A stretch of 60,811 bases of DNA, taken from contig CASFNR010000005.1 of NCBI GenBank assembly GCA_949296115.1, positions 1 through 60,811 on the forward strand. The letters run 5' to 3'. The DNA comes from an uncultured Eubacteriales bacterium (GTDB lineage: Bacteria; Bacillota; Clostridia; Oscillospirales; Oscillospiraceae). A model generated the notes under the pieces. The model was not told the origin of the DNA and did not search any database. It saw only the letters and a program-made list of their open reading frames with translations. Shown here in pieces: positions 1 to 7,364 of this stretch. Every line of letters starts with the position of its first letter. Within the stretch, counting starts at the first letter, position 1. The translations under genes and the position numbers were made by a program.

Positions 1-4
1 TTTG

Positions 5-89
5 CGGTTGGCGAACCGTTCATGCGTCTTAAGACGCGGCTGTATCAGGCCCTTATAGGGCCAGTGCAAGCCACCGGCTTCGCCGGTGG
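5..89. repeat. Multi-hairpin element, possibly a transposon end
   Basis: Four compact hairpins are packed into 85 bases: CGGTT/AACCG (5-18), the palindrome GCGTCTTAAGACGC (24-37), GGCCCTTATAGGGCC (48-62) and CCACCGGC/GCCGGTGG (71-89). Nothing here looks coding. The density of hairpins suggests the subterminal end of an IS200/IS605-type element or a MITE-like repeat. It also lies just downstream of rsmE on the minus strand, but no T-tract follows, so it is a poor terminator. The window edge cuts the left side. Confidence 0.4.
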
Positions 90-103
90 TCTTGACTTTG
101 AAA

Positions 104-829
104 TTAGAATTCTCCTGCATCATACATCACAGCGGACAGGGCGCACAGCGGTGCGGTTTCGCAGCGGAGAATTCGCTTCCCCAGGGTACAGACCCGCAGC
201 CCTGCCTCCCGGGCTTGGAGAACCTCGGAAGGCTCCAGGCCACCCTCCGGTCCCACCATCAGGCTGACGGAGCGGTAGCTGCCCTCCAGCGCCATTTTCA
301 GGGTAAAAGCATCTTCATTCTCGTAGAAGAGAAGCGCACGGTCCGCTGTGGAAGCATGAGCCAGCGCCTGGGAAAAACTGTCCAGCAGTGTGACCTGCGG
401 AATCCGCCCCCGGCCGGACTGCTCTGCGGCGGAGATGGCAATTTTCTGCCACCGCTCCAGTTTCTTTTTCAAAGATTTTTCGTCCGGCCTGGAAATGCAC
501 CGGCTGGAAGGAAAGGCTACCACTTCATATGCACCCAATTCTGTGGCCTTCTGAATCACGTGCTCCAGCTTGTCCGCTTTGGGATAAGCCATGTAGACCC
601 GGACCTCCACAGCCGGCTCCGTGCGGGATGGACGCCGCTCCAGCACGGATAAGGTGATGTCCGGGGATGTTTCCACGACCTGACACAGACATTCCTGTCC
701 CTGCCCATCGCACAGCAGCAGCTGTTCCTGCTCTTTCAGACGCAGAGCTCTGGCGTGGCGGGCATTTTCGCCGGACAGGACCAGGGCGTGGGATTGAAGT
801 GTTTCCGGCGCAACGAAAAAACGGACCAT
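104..829 (-). CDS. rsmE: 16S rRNA (uracil-1498-N3)-methyltransferase RsmE
   Basis: A SPOUT-class methyltransferase that uses S-adenosylmethionine to methylate N3 of U1498 in 16S rRNA near the decoding site. The 241 residues match the usual family length. An N-terminal PUA-like domain covers about residues 1-70, and the trefoil-knot SAM site is seen as MVGPEGG (191-197) and LGKRILRCETA (216-226), both diagnostic of RsmE. The ATG at 829 has AAGGAG upstream, and a good promoter lies at 859-887. It is divergent from the tRNA gene. No prmA gene, a common partner of rsmE, lies beside it within the window. Confidence 0.95.
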   Translation of the reverse strand: MVRFFVAPETLQSHALVLSGENARHARALRLKEQEQLLLCDGQGQECLCQVVETSPDITLSVLERRPSRTEPAVEVRVYMAYPKADKLEHVIQKATELGAYEVVAFPSSRCISRPDEKSLKKKLERWQKIAISAAEQSGRGRIPQVTLLDSFSQALAHASTADRALLFYENEDAFTLKMALEGSYRSVSLMVGPEGGLEPSEVLQAREAGLRVCTLGKRILRCETAPLCALSAVMYDAGEF

Positions 830-858
830 AGTGGGATCTCCTTTTCTGCATTTCCCTT

Positions 859-887
859 AGTGTAACAGATTGGGCGGCGCATGGCAA
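859..887 (-). promoter_or_regulatory. Sigma-A promoter for rsmE
   Basis: On the minus strand TTGCCA (882-887) and TACACT (859-864) are separated by 17 bases, about 30 bases upstream of the rsmE start. It is arranged back to back with the tRNA-Leu promoter. Confidence 0.6.
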
Positions 888-904
888 GAGAAACAAAAAA
901 ACAG

Positions 905-933
905 TTGACAAAAAAGAACGGGAAGGGTATAAT
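905..933 (+). promoter_or_regulatory. Sigma-A promoter for tRNA-Leu
   Basis: A consensus TTGACA (905-910) and TATAAT (928-933) with a 17-base spacer. The -10 ends 13 bases before the tRNA 5' end, as expected for a strong stable-RNA promoter with a very short leader. Confidence 0.85.
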
Positions 934-946
934 ACGGAAGATACTT

Positions 947-1029
947 GCGAGAGTGTTGGAATGGTAGACAAGCACGTTTGAGGTGCGTGTGGTTATGCCG
1001 TGTGGGTTCGAGTCCCATCTCTCGCACCA
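947..1029 (+). tRNA. tRNA-Leu (anticodon GAG)
   Basis: An 83-base class II tRNA with a 7-bp acceptor stem (GCGAGAG/CTCTCGC) and an encoded CCA end. The anticodon stem CACGT/GCGTG encloses the loop TTGAGGT, giving anticodon GAG for CUC/CUU Leu codons. A long variable arm precedes the GGTTCGAGTCC T-arm. It has its own promoter and terminator, so it is a single-gene transcription unit. Confidence 0.93.
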
Positions 1030-1066
1030 GCGCCAGAGCAAAGGTTCCTTTGCTCTGGCGCTTTTT
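1029..1066 (+). terminator. Rho-independent terminator of tRNA-Leu
   Basis: A perfect 15-bp stem (1029-1043 with 1048-1062), a GTTC loop and a run of five T. It begins at the last base of the CCA end. Confidence 0.9.
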
Positions 1067-1076
1067 GTATCCCGAA

Positions 1077-1345
1077 AACCACTCGATATACGAGTGGTTC
1101 AAAAAAGCCTATGGCGGTGAATAAAAAGCCCTGTTACAATAAAAGAGCGGTCTGCCAACTGCTCAAATAAAGGAACAGGGAGGTACATTCATTTTAGGAA
1201 TGAATGACATCAATAGTTTATCACATACGAAATGGAATTGCAAATATCATATTGCCTTTGCCCCAAGTACCGGAGAAAAGTATTCTACCGAGAAGAAGAG
1301 TGGCAATCGGGAAGATATGACGGCAGAGCGGAAATGTCAAGGGGT
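1077..1345 (+). pseudogene. Decayed IS200/IS605-family element: left-end hairpin and tnpA start
   Basis: A left-end-like hairpin (AACCACTCG, 5-base loop, CGAGTGGTT; 1077-1099) is followed by a leader and an ATG at 1200. The encoded MNDINSLSHTKW and CKYHIAFAP are typical of the HUH Y1 transposase TnpA of IS200. At about 1262 one C appears lost from CCCC, so the continuation (KYRRKVFYRE) lies in the next frame. A second shift and a stop near 1318 end the similarity. The catalytic HUH and Tyr parts are missing, as is the right end, so this is a dead 5' fragment. It sits directly behind the tRNA-Leu terminator. Confidence 0.75.
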
Positions 1346-1380
1346 GCTGTTTCCCCGGCTTCTCCCCAGGCGGGCTGGGG

Positions 1381-1418
1381 AAAAAGACGGAGGCAGGCCC
1401 GTTGGTGGGCCTGCCTCC
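1381..1418 (-). terminator. Terminator of the HAD gene
   Basis: A perfect 12-bp GC-rich stem (1389-1400 with 1407-1418) with a 6-base loop. On the minus strand it is followed by CTTTTT, and it lies 24 bases after the HAD stop codon. Confidence 0.75.
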
Positions 1419-1442
1419 AACACTGTTTCAAGGGAATGAACG

Positions 1443-2084
1443 CTACAGACGGTCAACCAAGACAGGAACTTCTTCCGGAGTATCGGCAATGGCCGCAGCC
1501 CCCGCCGCCTTCAGCTCACCAACGGTGCCGTATCCCCAACTGACGCCGATGGTGGGGATGCCGTGGGCCTTGGCGCCGATGACGTCGAATTTGGTATCTC
1601 CCACCATCACCATGTTGTCGGCCCGACCGTTTTCCTCCAGGAGGTAAGCGATGACGGCCTCTTTGGTGCTGCGGGAGGTGTCCAGGGTGGCGCCGCAGAT
1701 CCGGTGGAAATACTGGGCCAGGTGGAAGCGCTCCAGAACCTGCACCGCCATGGGCTCCGGCTTGGAGGTTGCCACATATAACCGGTGCCCGGCAGCCCGC
1801 AGGGTTTGGAGCAGTGTCTCAATGCCGGGGTAGGGGGCATTTTCAAAGATGCCGATTGGGATGTACCGGGTACGATAGACCTGAATGGCCTCGTCTGTCC
1901 GGTCGGCGGGAACACCGAACCGGCGGAAGGAATCGTGAAGGGGCGGGCCGACAAAAACCCGCAGTTCCTCCCGGGAAGGGACGGGCAGCCCGAAATGCTC
2001 CAGTGCGGGAATCACGGAATTGATGATGCCCTCTCCGGAGTCCGTCAAAGTACCGTCCAGATCGAATAAAATTGCCTTTTCCAT
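1443..2084 (-). CDS. HAD-superfamily hydrolase, phosphoglycolate phosphatase/PpaX-like
   Basis: A 213-residue haloacid-dehalogenase phosphatase with a C1-type cap. Motif I FDLDGT (nucleophile D8, acid D10) opens the protein. Motif II is VATSK, motif III uses the Lys in RSTKEA, and motif IV is MVGDTKFD. These are all residues needed for Mg-dependent phosphoester hydrolysis. The overall form resembles Gph/PpaX; the true substrate cannot be told. The ATG at 2084 is chosen because FDLDGT follows directly and AAGGAG lies upstream. The longer open frame to 2207 overlaps the ZIP gene and lacks similarity. It follows the ZIP transporter by 37 bases, probably as one transcript. Confidence 0.88.
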   Translation of the reverse strand: MEKAILFDLDGTLTDSGEGIINSVIPALEHFGLPVPSREELRVFVGPPLHDSFRRFGVPADRTDEAIQVYRTRYIPIGIFENAPYPGIETLLQTLRAAGHRLYVATSKPEPMAVQVLERFHLAQYFHRICGATLDTSRSTKEAVIAYLLEENGRADNMVMVGDTKFDVIGAKAHGIPTIGVSWGYGTVGELKAAGAAAIADTPEEVPVLVDRL

Positions 2085-2121
2085 GGTATAATACAAATCT
2101 CCTTGTGTGGTATCGGGGAAC

Positions 2122-2877
2122 TCAGACCAGCAGCGCATCGGACAGCAGCATGATACAGAAGCCAACAAGCAGGGCGTAGGTTGCGCCGCTCTGGGCGCCG
2201 TGGGCATGCGTCTCCGGAATCATTTCGTCGCTGATGACATAGAGCATGGTGCCTCCGGCAAACGCCAGGGCAAAGGGCAGGATGGCCGAGGCGGCGCTGA
2301 CCGCCACATAGCCCAGCATGGTTCCCACCACCTCCACCAGCCCGGTAGCAATGGCGATGAGCAGGGTGCGTTTGGCGGGGATGCCTGCTGCCAGCATGGG
2401 GGAAATGATTACCATGCCTTCCGGGATGTTCTGCAGGGCAATGCCGCCCGCAATGAGCAGGGCCTCGGTCTGATTGTCCGAGCCGAAGCTGACACCGGCG
2501 GCGATCCCTTCCGGCAGATTGTGGATGGCAATGGCCGCAACAAACAGCAGTACCTTGTCCAAATTGGCGCTGCCGGGATGGGGTTCTGTGTCGCCGCCGG
2601 CCAGACGATGCAGATGGGGAACCAGCCGGTCAATGAGGTTCAGGCAGACGGCGCCGGTGAAAATTCCGGCGATGGTGACCACGATGCCCATGTCGCCGCC
2701 GTATTCCAGGGAAGGAAGCACCAGCCCCAGAATGGCAGCTGCCAGCATGACGCCGGCAGCGAAAGCCAGCACAATGTCGCTGAATTTATGAGAAATGCGT
2801 TTGAAGGCGAAGCCAATCAGAGCGCCGCAGACCGTGGCGCCGCCCACACCCAGGGCTGTCAGTAAAACAAGTTTCAT
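2122..2877 (-). CDS. ZIP-family divalent metal transporter
   Basis: A 251-residue membrane protein with about eight hydrophobic segments. Both ZIP metal-site helices are intact: HNLPEG (119-124) and QNIPEG (149-154). A His-containing loop (HLHRL, EPHPG) lies between TM3 and TM4. It resembles the ZupT/GufA branch, which imports Zn, Fe or Mn. The metal specificity is not readable. The start has AAGGAGG upstream and a promoter at 2901-2929. No Zur or Fur box was evident there. It is first in a two-gene unit with the HAD hydrolase. Confidence 0.9.
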   Translation of the reverse strand: MKLVLLTALGVGGATVCGALIGFAFKRISHKFSDIVLAFAAGVMLAAAILGLVLPSLEYGGDMGIVVTIAGIFTGAVCLNLIDRLVPHLHRLAGGDTEPHPGSANLDKVLLFVAAIAIHNLPEGIAAGVSFGSDNQTEALLIAGGIALQNIPEGMVIISPMLAAGIPAKRTLLIAIATGLVEVVGTMLGYVAVSAASAILPFALAFAGGTMLYVISDEMIPETHAHGAQSGATYALLVGFCIMLLSDALLV

Positions 2878-2900
2878 TGGAACCTCCTTTTTTGACCACC

Positions 2901-2929
2901 ATTATATCATATGTGCCGGAAAGAAACAA
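2901..2929 (-). promoter_or_regulatory. Promoter of the ZIP-HAD unit
   Basis: TTGTTT (2924-2929) and TATAAT (2901-2906) on the minus strand, with a 17-base spacer, 24 bases from the ZIP start codon. Confidence 0.65.
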
Positions 2930-2982
2930 TGTTTTTGCCGGATACAAAAAACGGAAAGTTCCACGGATTCCGACGGGCTTTC

Positions 2983-3011
2983 TTGCATTCACCAGGATTA
3001 TCTGATATACT
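2983..3011 (+). promoter_or_regulatory. Promoter of the alpha/beta hydrolase
   Basis: TTGCAT (2983-2988) and TATACT (3006-3011) with a 17-base spacer, divergent from the ZIP promoter. Confidence 0.6.
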
Positions 3012-3044
3012 GGAAAAAACAAATTCCGAAAAGGAGGAGCCACC

Positions 3045-3911
3045 ATGAAAATGATTCATATTGCGGTACCGGACAGCCAGAATGCCACCCTGGAAGGATA
3101 CCTGCTGGACTGTGAGATTTCTCTGGGGCAGGAGAAGCGCCGGCCGGCGGTGCTGGTGTGCCCTGGCGGCGGCTACATGTACTGTTCTCCCCGGGAGGCG
3201 GAGCCGGTGGCGCTGAGCTATGCGGCACGGGGCTTCCATGCGTTTATCCTGCGCTATTCCACCGGAGCAGCGGCAGCCGGGTTTGCACCGCTGGGGGAGG
3301 TTTCCTGGGCCATCGGCTTCCTCCGGGAAAACAGTGAGCAGTGGAACATCGACCCGGAAAAAATTGTGGTGTGCGGTTTCTCGGCGGGGGGACATCTGGC
3401 CCTGGCGGCGGGACTGCTGGCGCAGAACAAGCCGAACGCCATGATTCTGGGGTATCCGGTGGCCTCGGCCCCCGCCAACGAGCGGATCAACTTCCTGCTG
3501 AAAATTCTGGAGGGAAAGCAGGAAGTTTCGGAGGAAGATGCCCGGAAATATGACCTGATTTCGAAAATCACGCCCCAGGCCCCGCCGGTTTTCCTGGTGG
3601 CCACAGCGGAGGATATGCTGACCCAGTATGGCGCACTGCCCATTGCCAAGGCTTACAGCGACCTGGGCATGAACTACGAGCTGCATATTTTCCAGTACGG
3701 CCCCCACGGCAGTTCCCTGGGGACGGAAGTGTCCGCCGACGGAAATGCCCGGAAGCGGGATTTTGCCTATTCCCATTGGCAGGAGCTGAGCGTTCAGTGG
3801 CTGTACAAGACCTTCGGAGCGCCGGTGCTGACTGCGGATAAGCCCGAGGGAAAAATCGGCCAGTTCCTGGCGCAGCAGGGGCTTTCTCTGGATAAAAAAA
3901 CCCAGCGGTAG
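3045..3911 (+). CDS. Alpha/beta hydrolase, acetyl-esterase/BD-FAE-like
   Basis: A 288-residue cytoplasmic esterase of the alpha/beta fold. The oxyanion-loop motif CPGGGY (39-44) replaces the HGGG of hormone-sensitive-lipase relatives. The nucleophile elbow is GFSAGG (Ser113). Asp190 (ATAED) and His221 (YGPHG) complete a triad. This pattern is seen in xylan or sugar acetyl esterases and BD-FAE enzymes that deacylate carbohydrate or small esters. There is no signal peptide. The start has AAAGGAGG at ideal spacing. It is monocistronic and ends just before the glyA promoter. The natural substrate is unknown. Confidence 0.85.
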   Translation: MKMIHIAVPDSQNATLEGYLLDCEISLGQEKRRPAVLVCPGGGYMYCSPREAEPVALSYAARGFHAFILRYSTGAAAAGFAPLGEVSWAIGFLRENSEQWNIDPEKIVVCGFSAGGHLALAAGLLAQNKPNAMILGYPVASAPANERINFLLKILEGKQEVSEEDARKYDLISKITPQAPPVFLVATAEDMLTQYGALPIAKAYSDLGMNYELHIFQYGPHGSSLGTEVSADGNARKRDFAYSHWQELSVQWLYKTFGAPVLTADKPEGKIGQFLAQQGLSLDKKTQR

Positions 3912-3921
3912 AAAGCAGGCA

Positions 3922-3949
3922 TTGACTTTTCCCGGAAAGGGTGTATACT
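3922..3949 (+). promoter_or_regulatory. Promoter of the riboswitch-glyA unit
   Basis: TTGACT (3922-3927) and TATACT (3944-3949) with a 16-base spacer, just upstream of the glycine riboswitch. Confidence 0.6.
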
Positions 3950-3978
3950 GATAGTACCAACTGAAGCATCCCAAAGAA

Positions 3979-4140
3979 GCGGTTCAGAATGGAAAGACCG
4001 GACCGCAGAGGACTCTCTGGAGAACACATTGAGTTGTGTGCCGAAGGTGCAAGGTCATGGACCGAATCTCTCAGGCAAACGGACAGAGATGCAAAAGACA
4101 TTGTTTGCAAAGAGCAGTCCGGGCAGGGCTGCTCTTTTTA
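3979..4140 (+). ncRNA. Glycine riboswitch (single aptamer) with terminator platform
   Basis: The segment 4011-4088 carries the glycine-aptamer signature: CTCTCTGGAGA, then GCCGAAGGTGCAA, then AATCTCTCAGGCAAA and GGACAGAG. The P1 helix is CTCT (4013-4016) with AGAG (4085-4088). Only one aptamer is visible. A short helix GCGGT/ACCGC (3979-4006) abuts its 5' side where a degenerate partner aptamer often sits. Downstream come a hairpin (4090-4109) and an intrinsic terminator (4111-4140, AGAGCAG/CTGCTCT then TTTTT). It lies 28 bases before glyA, so glycine should set read-through into serine hydroxymethyltransferase. Confidence 0.92.
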
Positions 4141-4168
4141 ACTTCAATTCAGAAAGAGGTAACGAACT

Positions 4169-5422
4169 ATGTACGGCAAACCCATTGATTCCATCGGATT
4201 TGTAAATCAGTTTGACCCGGAAGTCGCCGCCCTGATGGGCCGGGAGCTGGAGCGGCAGCAGGATGGCCTGGAGCTGATTGCCTCGGAGAACTTTGCGTCT
4301 CCTGCTGTGATTGCGGCCATGGGCTCCATCCTGACCAACAAGTATGCCGAAGGCCTGCCGGGAAAACGCTACTATGGCGGCTGCCAGTGCGTGGATGAGG
4401 TGGAGAGCCTGTGCATTCAGCGGGCAAAGGAACTGTTCGGTGCGGAGTTTGCCAATGTGCAGCCCCACTCCGGCGCCCAGGCCAACATGGCGGTGGAACT
4501 GGCCATCCTTCAGCCCGGCGATACGCTGATGGGCATGAGCCTGGCCAACGGCGGTCACCTGACCCATGGCAGCCCCGCCAATCTGTCGGGAAAGTATTAC
4601 CATGTGGTATCCTACGATGTCAACCACGAGACCGGCCGGATTGACTACGATCAGGTGCGGGACCTGGCAAAGAAAAACAGTCCCAAGCTGATGATTGCCG
4701 GTGCATCCGCCTATCCCCGGGCCATTGACTTCCGGATCTTTGCCGACATTGCCCACGAGGTGGGGGCCGTTCTGATGGTGGATATGGCCCACATTGCCGG
4801 ACTGGTGGCAGGCGGCGCCCATATGAGCCCGGTACCTTATGCGGATATTGTGACGACCACTACCCATAAGACCCTCCGGGGCCCCCGGGGCGGTCTGATT
4901 CTGGCCAAGGAGGAATTTGCCAAGAAGCTGAATTCCGCCGTGTTCCCCGGTACCCAGGGCGGCCCCCTGGAGCATGTGATTGCCGCCAAAGCGGTGTGCC
5001 TGAAGGAGGCCATGCAGCCGGAATTCAAGGAGTACGCCCGGAACGTGGTGCAGAACGCCAAGGTTCTGGCGGATGCGCTGCTGGCGGAGGGATTTGATCT
5101 GGTCACCGGCGGCACGGACAACCACCTGATGCTGGCGGACCTGCGTCCCATGGGCATCACCGGCAAGGAACTGCAGACCCGGTGCGATCTGAACCACATC
5201 ACCCTGAACAAGAACGCCATCCCCGGCGACCCGGAGAAGCCCACCGTCACCAGTGGTGTCCGGATTGGCACGGCGGCGGTGACCACCCGGGGCCTGGGTG
5301 TGGAGGAAATGGGCAAGATTGCCCGGTGCATTGCGATGACGGCCCGGGATTTTGAAGGAACCCGGGACGAGGTTCTGGCAGCCGTGGCGGAAATCTGCCG
5401 CAAATTCCCCCTGTATCAGTAA
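4169..5422 (+). CDS. glyA: Serine hydroxymethyltransferase
   Basis: A PLP enzyme of 417 residues that interconverts serine and glycine while charging tetrahydrofolate with a one-carbon unit. It is full length. Signature parts include LELIASENF (34-42), GKRYYGGCQ (66-74), and the PLP lysine in [14 protein letters not shown] (Lys234). The ATG at 4169 follows AGAGGT at useful spacing. It is a single-gene unit controlled by the glycine riboswitch just upstream and ends at a strong bidirectional terminator. Sensing of its own product or substrate is the direct reading of this arrangement. Confidence 0.97.
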   Translation: MYGKPIDSIGFVNQFDPEVAALMGRELERQQDGLELIASENFASPAVIAAMGSILTNKYAEGLPGKRYYGGCQCVDEVESLCIQRAKELFGAEFANVQPHSGAQANMAVELAILQPGDTLMGMSLANGGHLTHGSPANLSGKYYHVVSYDVNHETGRIDYDQVRDLAKKNSPKLMIAGASAYPRAIDFRIFADIAHEVGAVLMVDMAHIAGLVAGGAHMSPVPYADIVTTTTHKTLRGPRGGLILAKEEFAKKLNSAVFPGTQGGPLEHVIAAKAVCLKEAMQPEFKEYARNVVQNAKVLADALLAEGFDLVTGGTDNHLMLADLRPMGITGKELQTRCDLNHITLNKNAIPGDPEKPTVTSGVRIGTAAVTTRGLGVEEMGKIARCIAMTARDFEGTRDEVLAAVAEICRKFPLYQ

Positions 5423-5444
5423 TCGTTTCCCCGATAAATGAGGA

Positions 5445-5485
5445 CGCCCCCATACCGGCATAAGGCCGATGTGGGGGCGCTTTTT
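5445..5485. terminator. Bidirectional terminator between glyA and the PadR module
   Basis: GC-rich arms GCCCCCAT/ATGTGGGGGC (5447-5454 with 5469-5478, imperfect inner part) are followed by TTTTT on the plus strand. It sits between convergent genes. Confidence 0.75.
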
Positions 5486-5497
5486 CTGACGGGAGGA

Positions 5498-6004
5498 TTA
5501 TTTCCGGCGGCACTTGCGCAGGCGGAAAAAGCCCCAGAGACCCACGATTACGGCGAGAAGCGGGAGCAGAATGTACAGGCCAATCAGCATGGAGACAGGG
5601 GATGTGACAAATATGGTTGTGGGACCGTCCGCTCCGCCGATGATGCCGATGCTGGAAGCTTCGGGGCGGAACAGAGCAGAAAGGCGGAAGCCCCAGTACA
5701 TCAGCTGGGGAATCAGCAGCCGCAGCAAGGTAAGCCCGCCCCAGACTGCCAGCGCCGCAAAGCCAAACCGCCAGGGGCTCTTCCGGTATGTAAACTCCTT
5801 CATCTGCTCGTTCAGATCTGCCGCAGCTTTCGACGGAGCGCCGAACTCGGCATAGATTTCTTCATCGCTCTGCCCGGCCTCCCGGCGGGCGGCAATGGAA
5901 CTGGAAAAATCACTCATAACCCTGGCCCTGACTTCCCGGGGCAGATTCAGCCGCCGTTCAACTGCAGTGACGTATCGCTTCATTTTCTTTTCTGCGTCAG
6001 TCAT
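5498..6004 (-). CDS. HAAS-type membrane protein with decarboxylase-like GGADGPT motif
   Basis: 168 residues. The first 70 resemble the HAAS/DUF1700 helical domain found next to PadR regulators (KMKRYVTAVERRLNLP, then EIYAEFGAPSKAAADL). Two hydrophobic segments follow (about 78-95 and 132-155). Between them lies IGIIGGADGPTTIFVTS (about 115-131), which copies a conserved motif from the beta subunit of sodium-pumping decarboxylases. The rest of that transporter is absent. It overlaps the upstream padR by 4 bases (ATGA), so the two are translationally coupled. The role is unknown; by analogy it may be a PadR-linked membrane sensor. Confidence 0.7.
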   Translation of the reverse strand: MTDAEKKMKRYVTAVERRLNLPREVRARVMSDFSSSIAARREAGQSDEEIYAEFGAPSKAAADLNEQMKEFTYRKSPWRFGFAALAVWGGLTLLRLLIPQLMYWGFRLSALFRPEASSIGIIGGADGPTTIFVTSPVSMLIGLYILLPLLAVIVGLWGFFRLRKCRRK

Positions 6005-6348
6005 GTTTCGGTCCCTCCTAGCAAGATTCGATTGGTTGTTTCCTGGAATTGCTGCCAGACGGCCAGCCGCCGCTGACTTTCCAGAATGCCTTCCGGTGTG
6101 GCTTCGTAGATTTTCTTGGGAGCGGAGCGGCCTGCACCCTGACTCCAGGCGGAATGAATCAGCCCCTCATCCTCCAGACGATACAAAATGGGGTAGAGGG
6201 TTCCTTCTTTTAAGGAAAACATACCATCCGACTGATTTTTCAGCAAGGTCAGCAATTCATACCCGTACCGGGGGGCAGAGCAGATCAGTTCCAACACCAG
6301 CATATCCAATACGCCCTTTTTCAGCTGTTGGGCAAATCGGTCGTCCAT
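6001..6348 (-). CDS. PadR-family transcriptional regulator
   Basis: A 115-residue winged-helix regulator. The PadR signature is clear: KKGVLDMLVLELI, then RYGYELLTLL, then the wing FSLKEGTLYPILYRLEDEGLI and a KKIYEATPEG strand. The C-terminal helix is short, as in PadR subfamily 2 (LmrR-like), which repress drug or stress genes and sometimes bind planar compounds. It heads a two-gene operon with the HAAS membrane protein. Its promoter overlaps a perfect 10-bp inverted repeat at 6361-6400, so autorepression is likely. Confidence 0.93.
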   Translation of the reverse strand: MDDRFAQQLKKGVLDMLVLELICSAPRYGYELLTLLKNQSDGMFSLKEGTLYPILYRLEDEGLIHSAWSQGAGRSAPKKIYEATPEGILESQRRLAVWQQFQETTNRILLGGTET

Positions 6349-6360
6349 GGCTTCACCTCA

Positions 6361-6419
6361 ATCGTATATTTAGCATTACTAAGCATTTAAAATATACGAT
6401 ATAAGAGCCCGGATGTCAA
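6361..6419 (-). promoter_or_regulatory. padR promoter overlapped by a palindromic operator
   Basis: TTGACA (6414-6419) and TATATT (6391-6396) on the minus strand have a 17-base spacer. A perfect inverted repeat, ATCGTATATT (6361-6370) and AATATACGAT (6391-6400) with 20 bases between, covers the -10 and the start region. This is the usual placing of a PadR autoregulatory operator. Confidence 0.75.
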
Positions 6420-6561
6420 GGGAGAAAATTGAAAACTTTGCCATATCTTTGCCTTTGAACGGCTGACAAAACGGTTATTCACAATTTAGACACAAAAAGT
6501 TTGCTAATTTTTTCAAGAAACAATGTAAGATAATGACAACTGTGGAATAAGGTGAGATAGT

Positions 6562-7293
6562 ATGAACATTTTTTTGACACTTGCCTACCTGTTTTTCATT
6601 GGGTCTATTCTGGGATGGGGGTTGGAACTTCTCTGGCGAAATCTGACGTTGGGGAAGGAAAAGTGGATCAACCCCGGCTTCTGCACCGGTCCCTACCTCC
6701 CGATTTACGGATTCGGACTGTGTGTGCTGTACCTGCTTGCATCCCTGGAGCAGTATCAGTGGATTGAGAATCCGTTCTGGAACAAGGCGGCACTTTTCCT
6801 GGCGATGGCGGTGGGCATGACGCTGATCGAGTATCTTGCGGGTTTGTTCTGCCTGAAGTTTCTGAAGGTGCGCCTGTGGGACTACTCAAACCTGTGGGGA
6901 AACGTGCAGGGAATCATCTGCCCGGCTTTTTCCGCCGCTTGGGCGGTTTTGGGGGCGCTGTATTACTTCCTGATTCATCCCCACATTCTCAATGGGCTGG
7001 ACTGGCTGTCTCGGAATTTGGCGTTCTCTTTCTTCATCGGCGTATTCTTTGGCGTTTTTGCTGTGGACGTGGGTCACTCCATCCACCTGACGACGAAGCT
7101 CAAAACCTTTGCTGAAGAGCACCGGGTCGTGCTGTCTCTGGAAGAGCTGAAGGCACAGATCCGGGCTGCACATTTGAAAAACAGGAAAAAATACCACTTT
7201 TTCACCCCGTTCCCTTCGCAGTATCCACTTTCTGCCCATTTAAAGGGGATTCTGGACGAGCTGGAGCAACGCCGCAAAGGCTCCGGCCGTTAA
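6562..7293 (+). CDS. Putative ABC-transporter type IV membrane protein (CmpB family)
   Basis: A 243-residue integral membrane protein of the family annotated as putative ABC-transporter type IV permease. It starts with LAYLFFIGSILGWGLELLWR and has about five hydrophobic helices. The family motifs NPGFCTGPYLPIYGFG, EYLAGLFCLKFLKVRLWDYS and NVQGIICP are present. The C-terminal 50 residues are charged and probably cytoplasmic. No ATPase lies nearby and the family has no proven transport role. The upstream 150 bases are AT-rich, with no confident promoter. Confidence 0.8.
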   Translation: MNIFLTLAYLFFIGSILGWGLELLWRNLTLGKEKWINPGFCTGPYLPIYGFGLCVLYLLASLEQYQWIENPFWNKAALFLAMAVGMTLIEYLAGLFCLKFLKVRLWDYSNLWGNVQGIICPAFSAAWAVLGALYYFLIHPHILNGLDWLSRNLAFSFFIGVFFGVFAVDVGHSIHLTTKLKTFAEEHRVVLSLEELKAQIRAAHLKNRKKYHFFTPFPSQYPLSAHLKGILDELEQRRKGSGR

Positions 7294-7364
7294 CCGGTTT
7301 CCCGTTCGCGTTTTGCGTCTTTGGTCGGAAAACGTGTTCCGGCCGATTTGGAGGAATGATTTTA

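Noticed and set aside
5-103. tRNA or other structural RNA gene at the left edge
   Set aside because: The hairpins do not form a cloverleaf and no T-arm or CCA is present.
2085-2207. Longer start for the HAD phosphatase
   Set aside because: The added residues lie over the end of the ZIP gene and precede the conserved FDLDGT start; the ATG at 2084 has a ribosome site.
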